From assembly GCF_004355185.1 (NCBI RefSeq), contig NZ_CP037922.1:1984001-2048000 (forward strand): a DNA stretch of 64,000 nucleotides, in the 5' to 3' direction. The translations under genes and the position numbers were made by a program. Origin of the DNA: Hymenobacter radiodurans. Its GTDB lineage: Bacteria > Bacteroidota > Bacteroidia > Cytophagales > Hymenobacteraceae. Position 1 is the first letter of the stretch; every line of letters starts with the position of its first letter. The notes beneath the pieces are model-generated. The model worked only from the letters and a program-made list of their open reading frames with translations, searched no databases and was not told the DNA's origin. Shown piece after piece: positions 1 through 8,921 of this stretch.

Positions 1-914
1 CAGAAATTATCGAGGAGCTGCACTCGTTCCTGGACGTCCCCTGTCCCTCCAGCCACGTAGGCGCTGTTGCCCAAGGTAAACCCCACGGCGTCGTAGCGCG
101 GCGAGCCGGGGAAGTCTTTTTTCTGCGTCCAGGTATCCGCCTGCGGATCATACTCCCACGTGCGCCGGTCGGCCTTCGTCCCCACCAAGTAGGCTTTCCC
201 GTTCAGCGTAAACGTCACGCTAAAGCCGTCTTCCCGCGGGCTGGGCAGACTGGCTTTGGGCGTCCACTGGTTCGTGGTAGGGCTAAAGGCGTAGAAATCA
301 TGTACCAGTAATGCGGTGTTATTGGCATTGCGGCCCATGCCCACGTAGATCAGGGAGCCGAGGCTAAACGCTACCGCATTCGAGCGCAACGGGCCGAGCA
401 GATCGGCTTGGCGCTCCCAGCCGTTGGCGGCCGGGTCATAGCGCCACAGGTCCCGCTGGGTGAAGCGAAAGCCGGGCGGCATGAGTTCCCCTAGGCCCCA
501 ATAGGCCACAGTCCCGCTGCTGACGACCACCGGCCACAGGCGCGCACTGGGCGTATCGGCCCGGCGGCGCCAGCGTCCGCTGAGCACGGTAAAGGGGGTG
601 ACGCTGGTCGTGCGCTGCCCCCGGACCTGCAAGGCCACCAGGCCCGAGGTGGCTCCTGGGGGCACGCGCACTAGTAGCGTATCGCCACGAACGGCAAAGG
701 GCGTGGTGGGCGTCGTATCAAAATAGAGGATGTTCTCCGTCGCCGCCGGGCTGCTATTCATTGTCAGGATGCGCACCAAGGCCCCGATGGTATCCGCGGT
801 GCTGACAAAACTCACAATGCGGGGCTGTGGCCCGGTTTGTTCGGTTTCCTTAGGGTCTTTTTGGCAGCCGAGTAGGAAACCCACCAGTAGAAGCCCGATT
901 AATAATTTAACCAT
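1..914 (-). CDS. Kelch-repeat lipoprotein with IPT/TIG-like domain, C-terminus outside window
   Basis: Reading the minus strand from the ATG at 914 gives an open frame of about 304 residues that runs off the left edge. It begins with a hydrophobic signal (MVKLLIGLLLVGFLLGC) ending in a lipobox cysteine, so it is probably an outer-membrane or periplasmic lipoprotein. Residues about 30-105 resemble an IPT/TIG immunoglobulin-like fold. From about residue 110 there are kelch-like blades with the recurring pattern of a WRYDP or WEYDP strand followed by W and a later AVGF or AVAF G-rich strand. Such proteins are usually surface binding proteins; no substrate can be inferred. Confidence 0.75.
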   Translation of the reverse strand, partial: MVKLLIGLLLVGFLLGCQKDPKETEQTGPQPRIVSFVSTADTIGALVRILTMNSSPAATENILYFDTTPTTPFAVRGDTLLVRVPPGATSGLVALQVRGQRTTSVTPFTVLSGRWRRRADTPSARLWPVVVSSGTVAYWGLGELMPPGFRFTQRDLWRYDPAANGWERQADLLGPLRSNAVAFSLGSLIYVGMGRNANNTALLVHDFYAFSPTTNQWTPKASLPSPREDGFSVTFTLNGKAYLVGTKADRRTWEYDPQADTWTQKKDFPGSPRYDAVGFTLGNSAYVAGGTGDVQERVQLLDNF

Positions 915-1015
915 AACAGGATAAGGAAAGTAGCTAACGTAGAACGACTGAAAGATAACTTCTATTCTCCGCAACGCCCAGAGTATATATAGGAAAGTGA
1001 ATTTGCAGTAGGAAC

Positions 1016-1398
1016 ATGAAAATAACTCTATCGCTCAAGCCCGACGATGAAGCCATTTTGAACCTCTGGAACTTGGAACATGGAGGCAAGTTCACGACGC
1101 TGATGTTCCGGTTGGTCGCCTGCACTACGCGATTCACGGACAGGAGAACGCCGGTGGCTCCTGGCCTGCTCTCAAGAGCGTATTCGACGAGTGGGAAGAC
1201 AAGATGCTAGAGAATTATATGAGTCTGACGGTCTCGGGAATCCTAGACAAGGTCCACGATGGTTACGCCAATGGTGTTACGTATACTGCTTATCACCAAG
1301 CCGAAGCGACCCTACCTCAGCATGAGGCCAACTACCGGAGGCTCCGTGTCATGTTCGCTGGGTTCCTAGACGAAGGGTTGTCTAGGTTACCTCCGTAG
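1016..1398 (+). CDS. Small hypothetical protein, apparently frameshifted
   Basis: An ATG at 1016 opens MKITLSLKPDDEA. Near 1055-1065 the plausible coding sense moves to the frame that is open to 1398, reading HFEPLELGTWRQ and ending DEGLSRLPP. Restoring one missing base (for example in the CC of GCCATTTT) joins the two into one protein of about 127 residues. No family is recognised. The 3' end overlaps the convergent HTH gene by about 12 bases. It sits in an AT-richer stretch than the housekeeping genes to the right. The two frames might instead be unrelated spurious ORFs, so confidence is modest. Confidence 0.4.
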
Positions 1399-1668
1399 GT
1401 CCTTCAGATAGGCCCGAACGTCCGATTCCATCAACGTGTAGCTAGGTCGTAATCCTGTGCCTCTATTAGCGTCGATGTACTTCACTTTACCTAGTGAGAT
1501 TAATTGTCTCACATATTTGGGTGACCCACATAGCAACTTCGCCGCCTCGGTTACGGTGAGCATGGCATCCTTGCGCTCAGGAGTAGCTACAGGAGCGTTT
1601 AGATGCTGAGCAATGGCAGCGGCAAGGTTCGGAATGAAGGCAGGAGGGAAGTCGAAGGATACTTGCAT
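1387..1668 (-). CDS. Excisionase-like helix-turn-helix DNA-binding protein
   Basis: A 93-residue protein. The C-terminal half (about residues 35-90) has the layout of an HTH_17/MerR-like excisionase domain: MLTVTEAAKLL forms the first helix, then SPKYVRQLISLGKVKYI and a short wing ending in YTLMESDVRAYLKDL. These domains bind DNA directly, as excisionases of integrated elements or small regulators. Its position just beyond the 3' side of tRNA-Asp suits an integrated element, but no integrase is visible in the window, so its function remains open. Confidence 0.65.
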   Translation of the reverse strand: MQVSFDFPPAFIPNLAAAIAQHLNAPVATPERKDAMLTVTEAAKLLCGSPKYVRQLISLGKVKYIDANRGTGLRPSYTLMESDVRAYLKDLRR

Positions 1669-1973
1669 CAGGTTCTAGGTTAAGAAGTACACTATAGTAA
1701 AGGCTAGACTGTCAATTGTTAGCCTTAAGCTTCTATGTGGTACCTAGGTTAGGTCAAGCCTAGTTAGAATTACCCTACTCAGTACCCATCTCTGAAATAT
1801 TTTGCCGGTCAGTTTCTACGGTTGCTTGTTGAGAAACCAGCAAGTACGTTTCACCGCGTTAAGACCATCAGAAAGGAATAGAGAACGTAGAACCTCATGT
1901 ATGAGTAGACATGAGCAGAAGTAAGAGTCTTTAACGCCCAACAAGGCCGATACTTAGACGATAATACAAAACG
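1669..1973. other. AT-richer intergenic stretch without a convincing gene
   Basis: About 300 bases between the HTH gene and the tRNA terminator. No ORF here has coding character. It lies on the 3' side of the tRNA-Asp gene, where an attachment site would be if the tRNA were an integration target; no duplicated tRNA 3' end is visible. Confidence 0.5.
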
Positions 1974-2009
1974 AAAAAAGGCCCCTAGCGTAGTGCTAAG
2001 AGCCTTTTT
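1974..2009. terminator. Rho-independent terminator of tRNA-Asp
   Basis: Imperfect hairpin with stems near 1980-1990 and 1996-2004, flanked by an A run at 1974-1979 and a T run at 2005-2009, so it can act in both directions. It begins immediately after the 3' end of the minus-strand tRNA. Confidence 0.75.
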
Positions 2010-2010
2010 G

Positions 2011-2084
2011 CGGTCCGGACGGGACTCGAACCCGCGACCTCCGCCGTGACAGGGCGGCATTCTAACCAACTGAACTACCGAACC
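2011..2084 (-). tRNA. tRNA-Asp (anticodon GTC)
   Basis: On the minus strand the acceptor stem GGTTCGG (2078-2084) pairs with CCGGACC (2012-2018), allowing one G-T pair, and is followed by discriminator base G at 2011. The anticodon loop is CCTGTCACG with anticodon GTC. The T arm carries GGTTCGAGTCC. The 3' CCA is not encoded, so it must be added after transcription. A TAnnTTTG promoter lies about 45 bases upstream and a terminator follows directly. Confidence 0.95.
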
Positions 2085-2127
2085 ATTTGCTTAGTGGGTA
2101 AACCGTTTGTTTTCCCTTAAAGTGCTG

Positions 2128-2158
2128 CAAAGGTAGGAGGAGGTTTGAGACTGCACAA
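2128..2158 (-). promoter_or_regulatory. Bacteroidota-type promoter for tRNA-Asp
   Basis: On the minus strand a TTG (2156-2158) is followed after 20 bases by TACCTTTG (2128-2135), matching the -33 TTG / -7 TAnnTTTG pattern of the Bacteroidota primary sigma factor. It lies about 45 bases before the tRNA 5' end. Confidence 0.65.
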
Positions 2159-2280
2159 CATAGGGGGCATTTTTTTACAGAAAAAAAGGCATTCTGTACG
2201 GTTGTGGCTGTTTTTCAGCGACATTGTTTTTTCTGACCCCATTTCAGAGCTGCTGTTATAGTGGGTGGAGCGGTTTCGCT

Positions 2281-2288
2281 TACCTTTG
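2281..2288 (+). promoter_or_regulatory. -7 box of accA promoter
   Basis: TACCTTTG, a full match to TAnnTTTG, 74 bases before the accA ATG. The -33 element is weak (TTA near 2255), so this is a likely but unproven promoter. Confidence 0.5.
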
Positions 2289-2362
2289 CTAACTCTGGCT
2301 TGGGGCAGCTTTGTCTGGTCTCAATCCCTTTTTTCGTTATCTGACGCCTATTTTACTCGGCA

Positions 2363-3309
2363 ATGCTCCTCGATTTCGAACAACCAATAGCCGCCCTCGA
2401 AGGCAAGCTCCGCGAAATGCAACAGTTGGCACTTGACAGCCAGGTAGATGTGTCGGAGGCCGTTGCGGCGCTGGAGGCCAAAATTAAGGCCCTCAAAAAA
2501 GAAACCTATGCCAACCTCACCCGTTGGCAGCGCGTGCAGCTCTCCCGCCACCCCGACCGCCCGTACACCCTCGACTATATCGAGGGTATGGCCAGCAAGT
2601 TTATCGAGCTGCACGGCGACCGTACCGTAGCCGACGATAAGGCCATGGTAGGTGGGTTTGCTGATTTGGATGGCCGCTCGGTAATGTTTATCGGCCAGCA
2701 GAAGGGCCGAAATACCAAGCAGCGGCAGTTTCGCAACTTCGGTATGCCAAACCCAGAAGGTTACCGCAAGGCTTTGCGCTTAATGAAACTGGCAGAAAAA
2801 TTCAACAAGCCTATCATAACGCTCATTGATACGCCTGGCGCATTTCCGGGGCTTGAAGCCGAAGAGAGGGGGCAGGGGAAGCAATTGCCCGCAACCTGAA
2901 GGAGATGTTTCTGCTGAAGGTGCCCGTTATCTGCGTCATCATTGGGGAAGGTGCGTCGGGCGGGGCACTCGGTATTGCCATTGGCGACCGGGTGCTGATG
3001 CTGGAAAATACTTGGTACTCTGTTATTTCCCCGGAATCGTGCTCTAGTATTCTGTGGCGTAGCTGGGATTACAAAGAGCAGGCTGCTGAAGCCCTCAAGC
3101 TCACGGCTACTGATATGATGCAGGCCAAACTGGTGGATGGTATCGTGAAGGAGCCTTTGGGTGGTGCTCATACCAATGTGCCCAAAATGATTGATACGCT
3201 AAAAAAGACGCTGATTAAGACGCTCGATGAGCTTAGTGCGATGCCAACGGAAGAGCGCATCAGCCAGCGTATTGACAAGTTTTCAGCTATGGGCGTTGTA
3301 GCTGAATAG
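2363..3309 (+). CDS. accA: Acetyl-CoA carboxylase carboxyltransferase subunit alpha (frameshift in sequence)
   Basis: AccA, with AccD, transfers the carboxyl group from carboxybiotin to acetyl-CoA, giving malonyl-CoA for fatty-acid synthesis in the cytoplasm. The N-terminal frame carries the family start ([14 protein letters not shown]) and the core [34 protein letters not shown] and [20 protein letters not shown]. The second frame resumes with [20 protein letters not shown]. The break is near 2874-2879, where CAGGGGAAG needs one more G to restore RGQGEAIARN. Corrected length is about 315 residues, normal for AccA. The gene is essential in most bacteria, so a consensus error is likelier than loss. 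It starts a run of plus-strand genes with a TAnnTTTG promoter at 2281. Confidence 0.92.
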
Positions 3310-3370
3310 CCTAAAGCAACCGGCTGGGAAGCAGCTTTTTGGTGTGTTCATGTTGTGTACTGCGTAGTGT

Positions 3371-4213
3371 ATGAATCTCTATACTATTGATACTGGCCTC
3401 TTTAAGCTTGATGGTGGCGCTATGTTTGGCGTCGTGCCCAAAAGCATGTGGCAAAAGCTGAATCCGCCCGACGCCAACAATATGTGCACCTGGGCCATGC
3501 GTAGCCTGCTGATTGAGGATGGCAACCGCCTCATCCTCATCGACAACGGCATGGGCAACAAGCAAGACGAGAAGTTCAGGTCGCACTTTTACCCACACGG
3601 CGATGACACGCTGGAGAATTCACTGCGGCAGCGAGGCTTCACGTCCGCCGATATTACCGACGTATTTTTGACCCACTTACACTTCGACCACTGCGGTGGC
3701 TCGGTGGTGCGTACGCCGGGGGGCAAATTGGAAGTGGCTTTCCCCAATGCTACCTATTGGTCAAACGAGGCGCACTGGAAATGGGCCGTGACGCCGAATG
3801 CGCGCGAGAAAGCCAGCTTTCTCAAGGAGAATATTCTGCCAATTCAAGAAAGCGGGCACTTGCGGTTTCTGGCGCCTGGTGCAGCTTCGGCGCTGCCGCA
3901 GTTTCGGGAAATAATTTTTGCTGACGGCCACACAGAGAAAATGATGGTGCCAGTGCTGGAGTATAAAGGCCGTACGCTGGCGTTTATGGCCGATTTGCTG
4001 CCTTCAGCAGGACACATTCCGTTGCCGTACGTGATGGGATATGATGTGCGTCCGTTAGAGACGTTGAGCGAAAAGGAAGCCGTACTCAACCGCGCTGCTG
4101 CCGAAAACTGGGTGCTTCTGCTGCAACACGACCCCACTAGTGCTGCCTGCACCGTGCAGGCCACCGATAGAGGGGTGCGCCTGGCGGAAACGCTGCGCGT
4201 GGAAGATCTTTAA
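3371..4213 (+). CDS. MBL-fold metallo-hydrolase
   Basis: A 280-residue cytoplasmic protein without a signal peptide. It has the metallo-beta-lactamase zinc motif THLHFDHCGG (about residues 100-109), later zinc-ligand candidates in the FADGHTE segment and FMADLLPSAGHIPLPY, and QHDP near the C-terminus. This layout matches the lactonase/glyoxalase II-like branch rather than true beta-lactamases. The substrate cannot be inferred. It follows accA by about 60 bases and precedes the patatin by 16, so the three may be co-transcribed. Confidence 0.85.
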   Translation: MNLYTIDTGLFKLDGGAMFGVVPKSMWQKLNPPDANNMCTWAMRSLLIEDGNRLILIDNGMGNKQDEKFRSHFYPHGDDTLENSLRQRGFTSADITDVFLTHLHFDHCGGSVVRTPGGKLEVAFPNATYWSNEAHWKWAVTPNAREKASFLKENILPIQESGHLRFLAPGAASALPQFREIIFADGHTEKMMVPVLEYKGRTLAFMADLLPSAGHIPLPYVMGYDVRPLETLSEKEAVLNRAAAENWVLLLQHDPTSAACTVQATDRGVRLAETLRVEDL

Positions 4214-4229
4214 CTCGCTGTAATACCAG

Positions 4230-4991
4230 ATGCGGGAAATCGGCTTGGCGTTATCAGGAGGTGGGGCGCGTGGCATTGCGCATCTGGGCGTGCTGGCGGC
4301 GCTGGATGAGCTAGAAATTCCGATTGGCCGGTTGGTAGGAGTGAGCTCGGGGGCAATTGTGGGGGCTTTTTATGCAGCTGGCTTCAAGCCGGCTGAGGTA
4401 CTGCGCCTGTTTACGGCCATGCCTATTACCCGCTTGCTACGCCCGGCATTTAGTCGGCATGGGTTACTCAATCTGGATGCAGTTAAACAACTCTTGGAAG
4501 AGCATCTGGGGGGCAATTTTACCTTCGCCGATTTGCAGCGCCCGCTCACGCTGGTAGCAACTGATTTGGTGGAAGGTGTGTCGGTGTACTTTTCGGAGGG
4601 GCCATTGCTGCCGGCCTTGCTGGGGTCGTCGGCGGTGCCGGTGCTTTATCGGCCCGTGGAGTATCAGGGGCGGCAGCTGGTGGATGGCGGCTTACTGAAT
4701 AACCTGCCCGTAGAGCCGCTGCTAGATCAGGATGTTGTCATAGTTGGTGTGCATTGCAACCCCGTAAATCCGGCGGCGCGTATCACTACATTTCGGAGCC
4801 TAGTAGAGCGGACTTTGCTGCTAGGCATCAATGCCAATACGCCCGCCCGCCGTCTGCGCTGCGATTTGCTTATTGAGCCACCTGAACTGCGCAACTTCCG
4901 CACGCTCAGCTACCGCCGGGCCACGGAGCTCTACGATATCGGCTATCACTACACGATAAGTCTGGCGCCGCAGCTGCGCGCCCTTCAATAA
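4230..4991 (+). CDS. Patatin-like phospholipase family protein
   Basis: A 253-residue serine hydrolase of the patatin/RssA type. The oxyanion-hole glycine motif GGGARG is at residues 10-15, the nucleophile serine is in GVSSG (Ser39), and the partner aspartate is in VDGGLLNN near residue 150, completing the Ser-Asp dyad. Family members release acyl chains from phospholipids or related esters. There is no signal peptide, so it acts inside the cell. It lies between a metallo-hydrolase and a lysophospholipid-type acyltransferase, which suggests a small lipid-turnover group. Confidence 0.9.
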   Translation: MREIGLALSGGGARGIAHLGVLAALDELEIPIGRLVGVSSGAIVGAFYAAGFKPAEVLRLFTAMPITRLLRPAFSRHGLLNLDAVKQLLEEHLGGNFTFADLQRPLTLVATDLVEGVSVYFSEGPLLPALLGSSAVPVLYRPVEYQGRQLVDGGLLNNLPVEPLLDQDVVIVGVHCNPVNPAARITTFRSLVERTLLLGINANTPARRLRCDLLIEPPELRNFRTLSYRRATELYDIGYHYTISLAPQLRALQ

Positions 4992-5066
4992 GTACCGACG
5001 TTGCTCAAAAATTCCCTAGTTTTAACCCTGGGGGGCATTTTTTCGTTGGTCCACCAAAAAATCAAT

Positions 5067-5642
5067 ATGCCAAGAGCCTCTACTACGCCTTTCTTCTGGT
5101 ACTACTTTTCTAAATTCTGGTTTTGGATAACCGGCTGGAAACTGGTTTCGCGGGTGCCGCCGGGCATCACGAAGGCCATCATGATTGCGGCTCCGCATAC
5201 TAGCAACTGGGATATTCTCTACGCTCGCGCTTCCTTTTTTCTGATGAATGTGCCCGTGCGCTTCACTGTAAAAAAAGAGTGGGTCGATAATCCGTTTGTG
5301 GGCTGGCTGATGCGCTCCTTAGGCGCGTTGCCCGTTGATCGGAGCCGCAATAATAGCCTTGTGGATGGCATGATAAAGCTGTTTAAGGAACGCGATGATC
5401 TGGTGATTCTTATCACGCCGGAAGGCACTCGGCAATATCAGCCCAAGTGGCGCAAAGGGTTTTATTATGCGGCTGAGGGAGCCAATGTGCCGATTCTGCT
5501 GGGTTTTCTGGACTATAAAAACAAAGAATCGGGCGTAGGCGGACCAATTTATCCTACGGGAAATTACGAGGCCGACTTAGAGCAGATTCAAGCCTTTTAC
5601 CGAACAAAAACGGGCAAGTATCCGGAGAAAGGCGTGCGCTAA
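5067..5642 (+). CDS. 1-acyl-sn-glycerol-3-phosphate acyltransferase-like protein
   Basis: A 191-residue PlsC-type acyltransferase. The catalytic HX4D motif appears as HTSNWD and the substrate-binding PEGTR motif as TPEGTRQ. The N-terminus carries a hydrophobic stretch (WYYFSKFWFWITGW) that probably sits at the inner membrane. An upstream TTG at 5001 would add 22 residues, but the ATG at 5067 gives the better family N-terminus. It follows the patatin gene, so deacylation and reacylation functions are adjacent. The exact acceptor lipid is unknown. Confidence 0.82.
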   Translation: MPRASTTPFFWYYFSKFWFWITGWKLVSRVPPGITKAIMIAAPHTSNWDILYARASFFLMNVPVRFTVKKEWVDNPFVGWLMRSLGALPVDRSRNNSLVDGMIKLFKERDDLVILITPEGTRQYQPKWRKGFYYAAEGANVPILLGFLDYKNKESGVGGPIYPTGNYEADLEQIQAFYRTKTGKYPEKGVR

Positions 5643-5707
5643 TAAGCGCTTGACTCCTCTTGGTAAAAAATACGATTAGCTTTCCCACCATTTACGCACT
5701 CTGTTCC

Positions 5708-6256
5708 ATGGAGAAGATCCAGACGATACTCATCATTTTGTTGGGGTTAGGCGTTTTTGTGTGGCGCATGGTGCAAAAAGCCCGCGAAATGGCAGCCCGT
5801 GAATCGCGTGAGCGACCCGCGCTGCCGAAGGCTCCTGGTTTGCCCACTACCTCTTTTCAGGAGTTGCTGGAGCAAATGAAGTCGCAGAATAAAGCTGGTA
5901 ATCAACCTCAGCCAGCTGCCAGTCGACCTACTACGCCGGCTGGTCGTCCGTTGCCCCGCGAGCAGGCACCTGTGGCGCACAGCTTGGAACGCACGGAGGT
6001 TGACCCCCGATCCTTAGAAACGATGCCACCAGCGCGCTCCTTGGAGGCGCCTACGCGGCAGCCGCGCTTGGCAGCTAGCTTGCCCCGTGCGACTGCTTTG
6101 CCAGCTCGCGAGGATTACTGGACCCGCCAAGCCGCGCACAGCCCCGACGAAGCCCGGCAGGCTGCCCGTCGCCGCGTGCAGGCTATGTTGCGGAACCCCG
6201 CTGATTTGCGGGCCGCCTTTGTTCTTAGCGAGATTCTTAAACCAAAATACGAGTAG
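5708..6256 (+). CDS. Hypothetical membrane-anchored protein
   Basis: The ATG at 5708 gives MEKIQTILIILLGLGVFVWRM, a single N-terminal transmembrane helix. It is followed by a charged region, a long Pro/Ala/Arg-rich low-complexity linker (about residues 50-140) and a conserved-looking helical end, RRRVQAMLRNPADLRAAFVL. This is a membrane anchor with a cytoplasmic tail. An upstream TTG at 5660 is less likely. No family is recognised. It is the last gene of the plus-strand run, with a strong terminator downstream. Confidence 0.7.
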   Translation: MEKIQTILIILLGLGVFVWRMVQKAREMAARESRERPALPKAPGLPTTSFQELLEQMKSQNKAGNQPQPAASRPTTPAGRPLPREQAPVAHSLERTEVDPRSLETMPPARSLEAPTRQPRLAASLPRATALPAREDYWTRQAAHSPDEARQAARRRVQAMLRNPADLRAAFVLSEILKPKYE

Positions 6257-6286
6257 CTCAGACTTAGTTGATTACCTCTGGGGGGC

Positions 6287-6345
6287 AAAAAGCAGCTGGC
6301 ACCGCTGAAATCCGATGTTTCGGTTCAGCGGTGCCAGCTGCTTTT
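6287..6345. terminator. Strong bidirectional terminator between convergent genes
   Basis: A long near-perfect hairpin (AGCAGCTGGCACCGCTGAA pairing with its complement after a 10-base loop), with an A run on the left and a T run on the right. It separates the plus-strand gene ending at 6256 from the minus-strand gene ending at 6403. Confidence 0.9.
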
Positions 6346-6402
6346 GTGAAGCGAACTTTTGCGGAAGAGCTTCGACTGACCAAGCAAAAGCTTACTGCTG
6401 TG

Positions 6403-7062
6403 TTAGTCCTGCGTTAGCGCGTACGCTACTAGGTTAGCGCCCATACGTAGCGCAGCCTCATGGGTGGCGGGTGGGTCTTCGTAGGTGCCTACGTCTTCCC
6501 AGCCGTTGCCCAAGTCGCACTCAAACGTGTAGAAGCACACCAGCCGTCCTTTGTAGAGCAAGCCAAAACCCTGAGGACGTTTGCCTTCGTGCTCGTGCAC
6601 TTTCGGTAGGCCTTTGGGGAAGTCGAACTTTTGGTGGTAGATAGGGTGGGAGAAGGGTAATTCTACAAACTCCAGCTCGGGGAATACCTTCTTCATTTCG
6701 GGCCGAATAAACTTGTCGAGGCCGTAATTGTCATCAATGTGTAGAAAGCCGCCGCCGGTGAGGTAGCGCCGCAGATTTTTAGCCTCAGCGTCGGTAAAAA
6801 CGACGTTGCCGTGACCCGTCATGTGGACGAATGGATACGTAAACAGTTCGGGGTTGTCAAGCTCCACCGTCGCTTCTTCGAGCGCGATGTTGGTTTTTAG
6901 CGTCTGATTACAGAACTGAATCAGGTTGGGTAGGCTCGTTTTGTTGGCGTACCAGTCGCCACCGCCGCCGTAGTGCAACTTGGCAATGCGGAAGCTGGGA
7001 GCCACGGGGGCCGCCGCCGTAGCAAAGAGCAGGAGGAAAACTAAAAGGGCGTTTTTGAGCAT
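6403..7062 (-). CDS. DUF4159 domain-containing secreted protein
   Basis: A 219-residue protein with an N-terminal signal peptide (MLKNALLVFLLLFATAAAP). The body matches DUF4159: LHYGGGGDWYANKTSLPNLI, VHMTGHGNVVFTDAEAKNLR, and GGGFLHIDDNYGLDKFIRPE, followed by a terminal segment with FYTFECDLGNGWED. The fold is thought to resemble class I glutamine amidotransferases without the catalytic cysteine. Relatives sit near gliding or MoxR-type clusters in Bacteroidota, but none is next to it here. It is predicted to act in the periplasm; function unknown. Confidence 0.85.
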   Translation of the reverse strand: MLKNALLVFLLLFATAAAPVAPSFRIAKLHYGGGGDWYANKTSLPNLIQFCNQTLKTNIALEEATVELDNPELFTYPFVHMTGHGNVVFTDAEAKNLRRYLTGGGFLHIDDNYGLDKFIRPEMKKVFPELEFVELPFSHPIYHQKFDFPKGLPKVHEHEGKRPQGFGLLYKGRLVCFYTFECDLGNGWEDVGTYEDPPATHEAALRMGANLVAYALTQD

Positions 7063-7257
7063 GAGTGGTGACGGCAGTTGGTAATCGATACCTCTACAAA
7101 GTAACGGCTAAGTAAGAAAGTTCGATATATACTCCTCCGCATGTCGTCTGCTGTAGTTCAAACTTATATATTCATGCCTGCAAATATTTATTTCTCTGCT
7201 GTTAAACATTCGCAGAGTTCAGCGAGTACGTCTAGTTGAGGATAATTTATAAATATA

Positions 7258-7956
7258 TTACCGGCAGAAATTCGCAATCATGACAGCTACCAGCGCGGCG
7301 GTTTCCGTGCGCAGTCGCGATTCGCCAAGCGTGACAGGCTGCAAGCCCCGTGCTAAGGCAGCCTGAATTTCGGTCGGTGTGAAGTCGCCTTCCGGGCCAA
7401 TCAGGATGCAGCAATTTGCCCCCCGCGCTGCTACCTGCGATAAAGCTATGCGCTCACCTTCAGCCAGATGCGCAATAAAGCTGGTGGCTGGTTCCAGTGC
7501 AGAAATAAAAGCGGAATAATCGGTGAGTTCATCTAGCTGCGGCAGCCACGCTTGGCCTGACTGTTTTAGGGCGCTTACTGCAATTTTCTCCAGCCGGTCT
7601 AATTTCAGCTCACGGCGCTCGGAGCGGGCGCAACGCAGGAAAGTGAGGCGGTCGAGCCCAATTTCGGTGGCTTTTTCCACTAGCCACTCCATGCGGTCCA
7701 GGTTCTTGGTAGGCGCTACCGCTAGGTGCACTGCGTAAGCGCGACGCGGCACACGCTGCTCACTGGTTACGCGCAGAAGGCAGCGTTTGGGGTTTGCATC
7801 TGCTACTTCTGCCTGGAAAATGCCCCCCACACCATCCACCAAATCCACGGCGTCGCCAAGGGAGAGGCGCAATACGCGAATGGCATGTTTGCTTTCATCT
7901 TCGGGCAGGAGGTACGTGGCCGCAGCTAGATTGGGGGCGTAAAAAGTGTGAGGCAT
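7258..7956 (-). CDS. rsmE: 16S rRNA (uracil(1498)-N(3))-methyltransferase
   Basis: A 232-residue SPOUT-family methyltransferase that makes m3U1498 in 16S rRNA with S-adenosylmethionine. The C-terminal knot carries LIGPEGDFTPTEI and LGESRLRTETAALVA, the SAM-binding signatures; VEKATEIGLDRLTFL is the central helix and the N-terminal PUA-like domain spans about residues 1-70. The ATG at 7956 lies only 4 bases after a TATCTTTG box, which suggests a leaderless message. Confidence 0.93.
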   Translation of the reverse strand: MPHTFYAPNLAAATYLLPEDESKHAIRVLRLSLGDAVDLVDGVGGIFQAEVADANPKRCLLRVTSEQRVPRRAYAVHLAVAPTKNLDRMEWLVEKATEIGLDRLTFLRCARSERRELKLDRLEKIAVSALKQSGQAWLPQLDELTDYSAFISALEPATSFIAHLAEGERIALSQVAARGANCCILIGPEGDFTPTEIQAALARGLQPVTLGESRLRTETAALVAVMIANFCR

Positions 7957-7960
7957 GCGG

Positions 7961-7968
7961 CAAAGATA
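7961..7968 (-). promoter_or_regulatory. -7 box of rsmE promoter, 4 bases before the ATG
   Basis: The minus strand reads TATCTTTG-N4-ATG. With the usual start about 5 bases after the box, transcription would begin at or next to the start codon, giving a leaderless mRNA. Confidence 0.5.
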
Positions 7969-8073
7969 CAGGGGTGCTCCCCTGAAATGAGAAACCCCAC
8001 TGAACGGAGCCAGCAGGGTTTAAGAATAGAGGTCAGACGTTATTACTTAGGAAACCAAAACCAAAACGCACGT

Positions 8074-8859
8074 TTAGTTAAACGCCTTATTCAGCATTCC
8101 CGCCAGGCGCACACCTGCTTGGGTGATACGCTCCTTCATCAGGTCGGCGTGAGCGGGGTAGTAACGATAATCGACGTCGGCGTTATTGGGTGTGTCCTGA
8201 TAGATCTGGTTGCTCGCCTGATAGGATTCCCAGAGCCACTGCTCTGGTCCCGCAGCCTGCATCTTCCGAATTACCCGGCCCCGCAGCTTGGCATCGTAAG
8301 CAGTAGCCATTTCGGTGTAGGTGAGGCCTTGGTAATCAAGCAGACCGCTATCCCAAAGGCTATGCAAGTTGGTGTCCTTGCCGCGATATTTCAACTTAAT
8401 ATCGTTGCCGCCTTTATCCTCCGCGTGGCCCGCATGTAGTGGCTGGTGCACATCACCCACCAAGTGTACCACATACTTCAAGGCCGCCACCCGATCAGCT
8501 TGCGGCTTGCTTTTATCCTTTAGAATAGCCAACTGCGCCAGCATGGCGTTGTAAGCGTTTGGAACGGTTTGGGCCTTGAGCTGCTGGATGTATTGGTCCT
8601 GGTTGAGGCCGCTGGGCGTATTTACATAATGCCAGGGAGCCGTTTCCTTGAACTCAGGGTAGTAGCGCACTTCATCAGGCCAGGTACTGACCATCGTCAG
8701 CGTTTCCGTATTTAGCAGTTTTTGAATTTCACGCTTGGCGCGACGGGAGAGGTGCTGTTCGGCAATTTTGCCCACGGCCCGGTGCCCATCCGCGCCCCAT
8801 GCCCACAGGCTGAAAGGGGTGAGGAGAAGCAGGAGTAGCGGTAGAAGGCGCTTACGCAT
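8074..8859 (-). CDS. S1/P1 nuclease family protein
   Basis: A 261-residue secreted zinc nuclease. The start at 8859 (MRKRLLPLLLLLLTPFSLWA) gives a clean signal peptide, and the mature chain would begin WGADGHR, where the N-terminal Trp and His are zinc ligands in this family. Further ligands occur in PDEVRYY, WHYVNTP and the HLVGDVHQPLHAGHAEDKGGND segment. Family enzymes cleave single-stranded DNA and RNA to 5'-nucleotides; in the periplasm it may serve nutrient or phosphate scavenging. Confidence 0.92.
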   Translation of the reverse strand: MRKRLLPLLLLLLTPFSLWAWGADGHRAVGKIAEQHLSRRAKREIQKLLNTETLTMVSTWPDEVRYYPEFKETAPWHYVNTPSGLNQDQYIQQLKAQTVPNAYNAMLAQLAILKDKSKPQADRVAALKYVVHLVGDVHQPLHAGHAEDKGGNDIKLKYRGKDTNLHSLWDSGLLDYQGLTYTEMATAYDAKLRGRVIRKMQAAGPEQWLWESYQASNQIYQDTPNNADVDYRYYPAHADLMKERITQAGVRLAGMLNKAFN

Positions 8860-8921
8860 AACGCTTAGGATAGAATGGTTGAATCGAGAAGTAAAACTAG
8901 CAGGTTTGCATGATATGCAAG

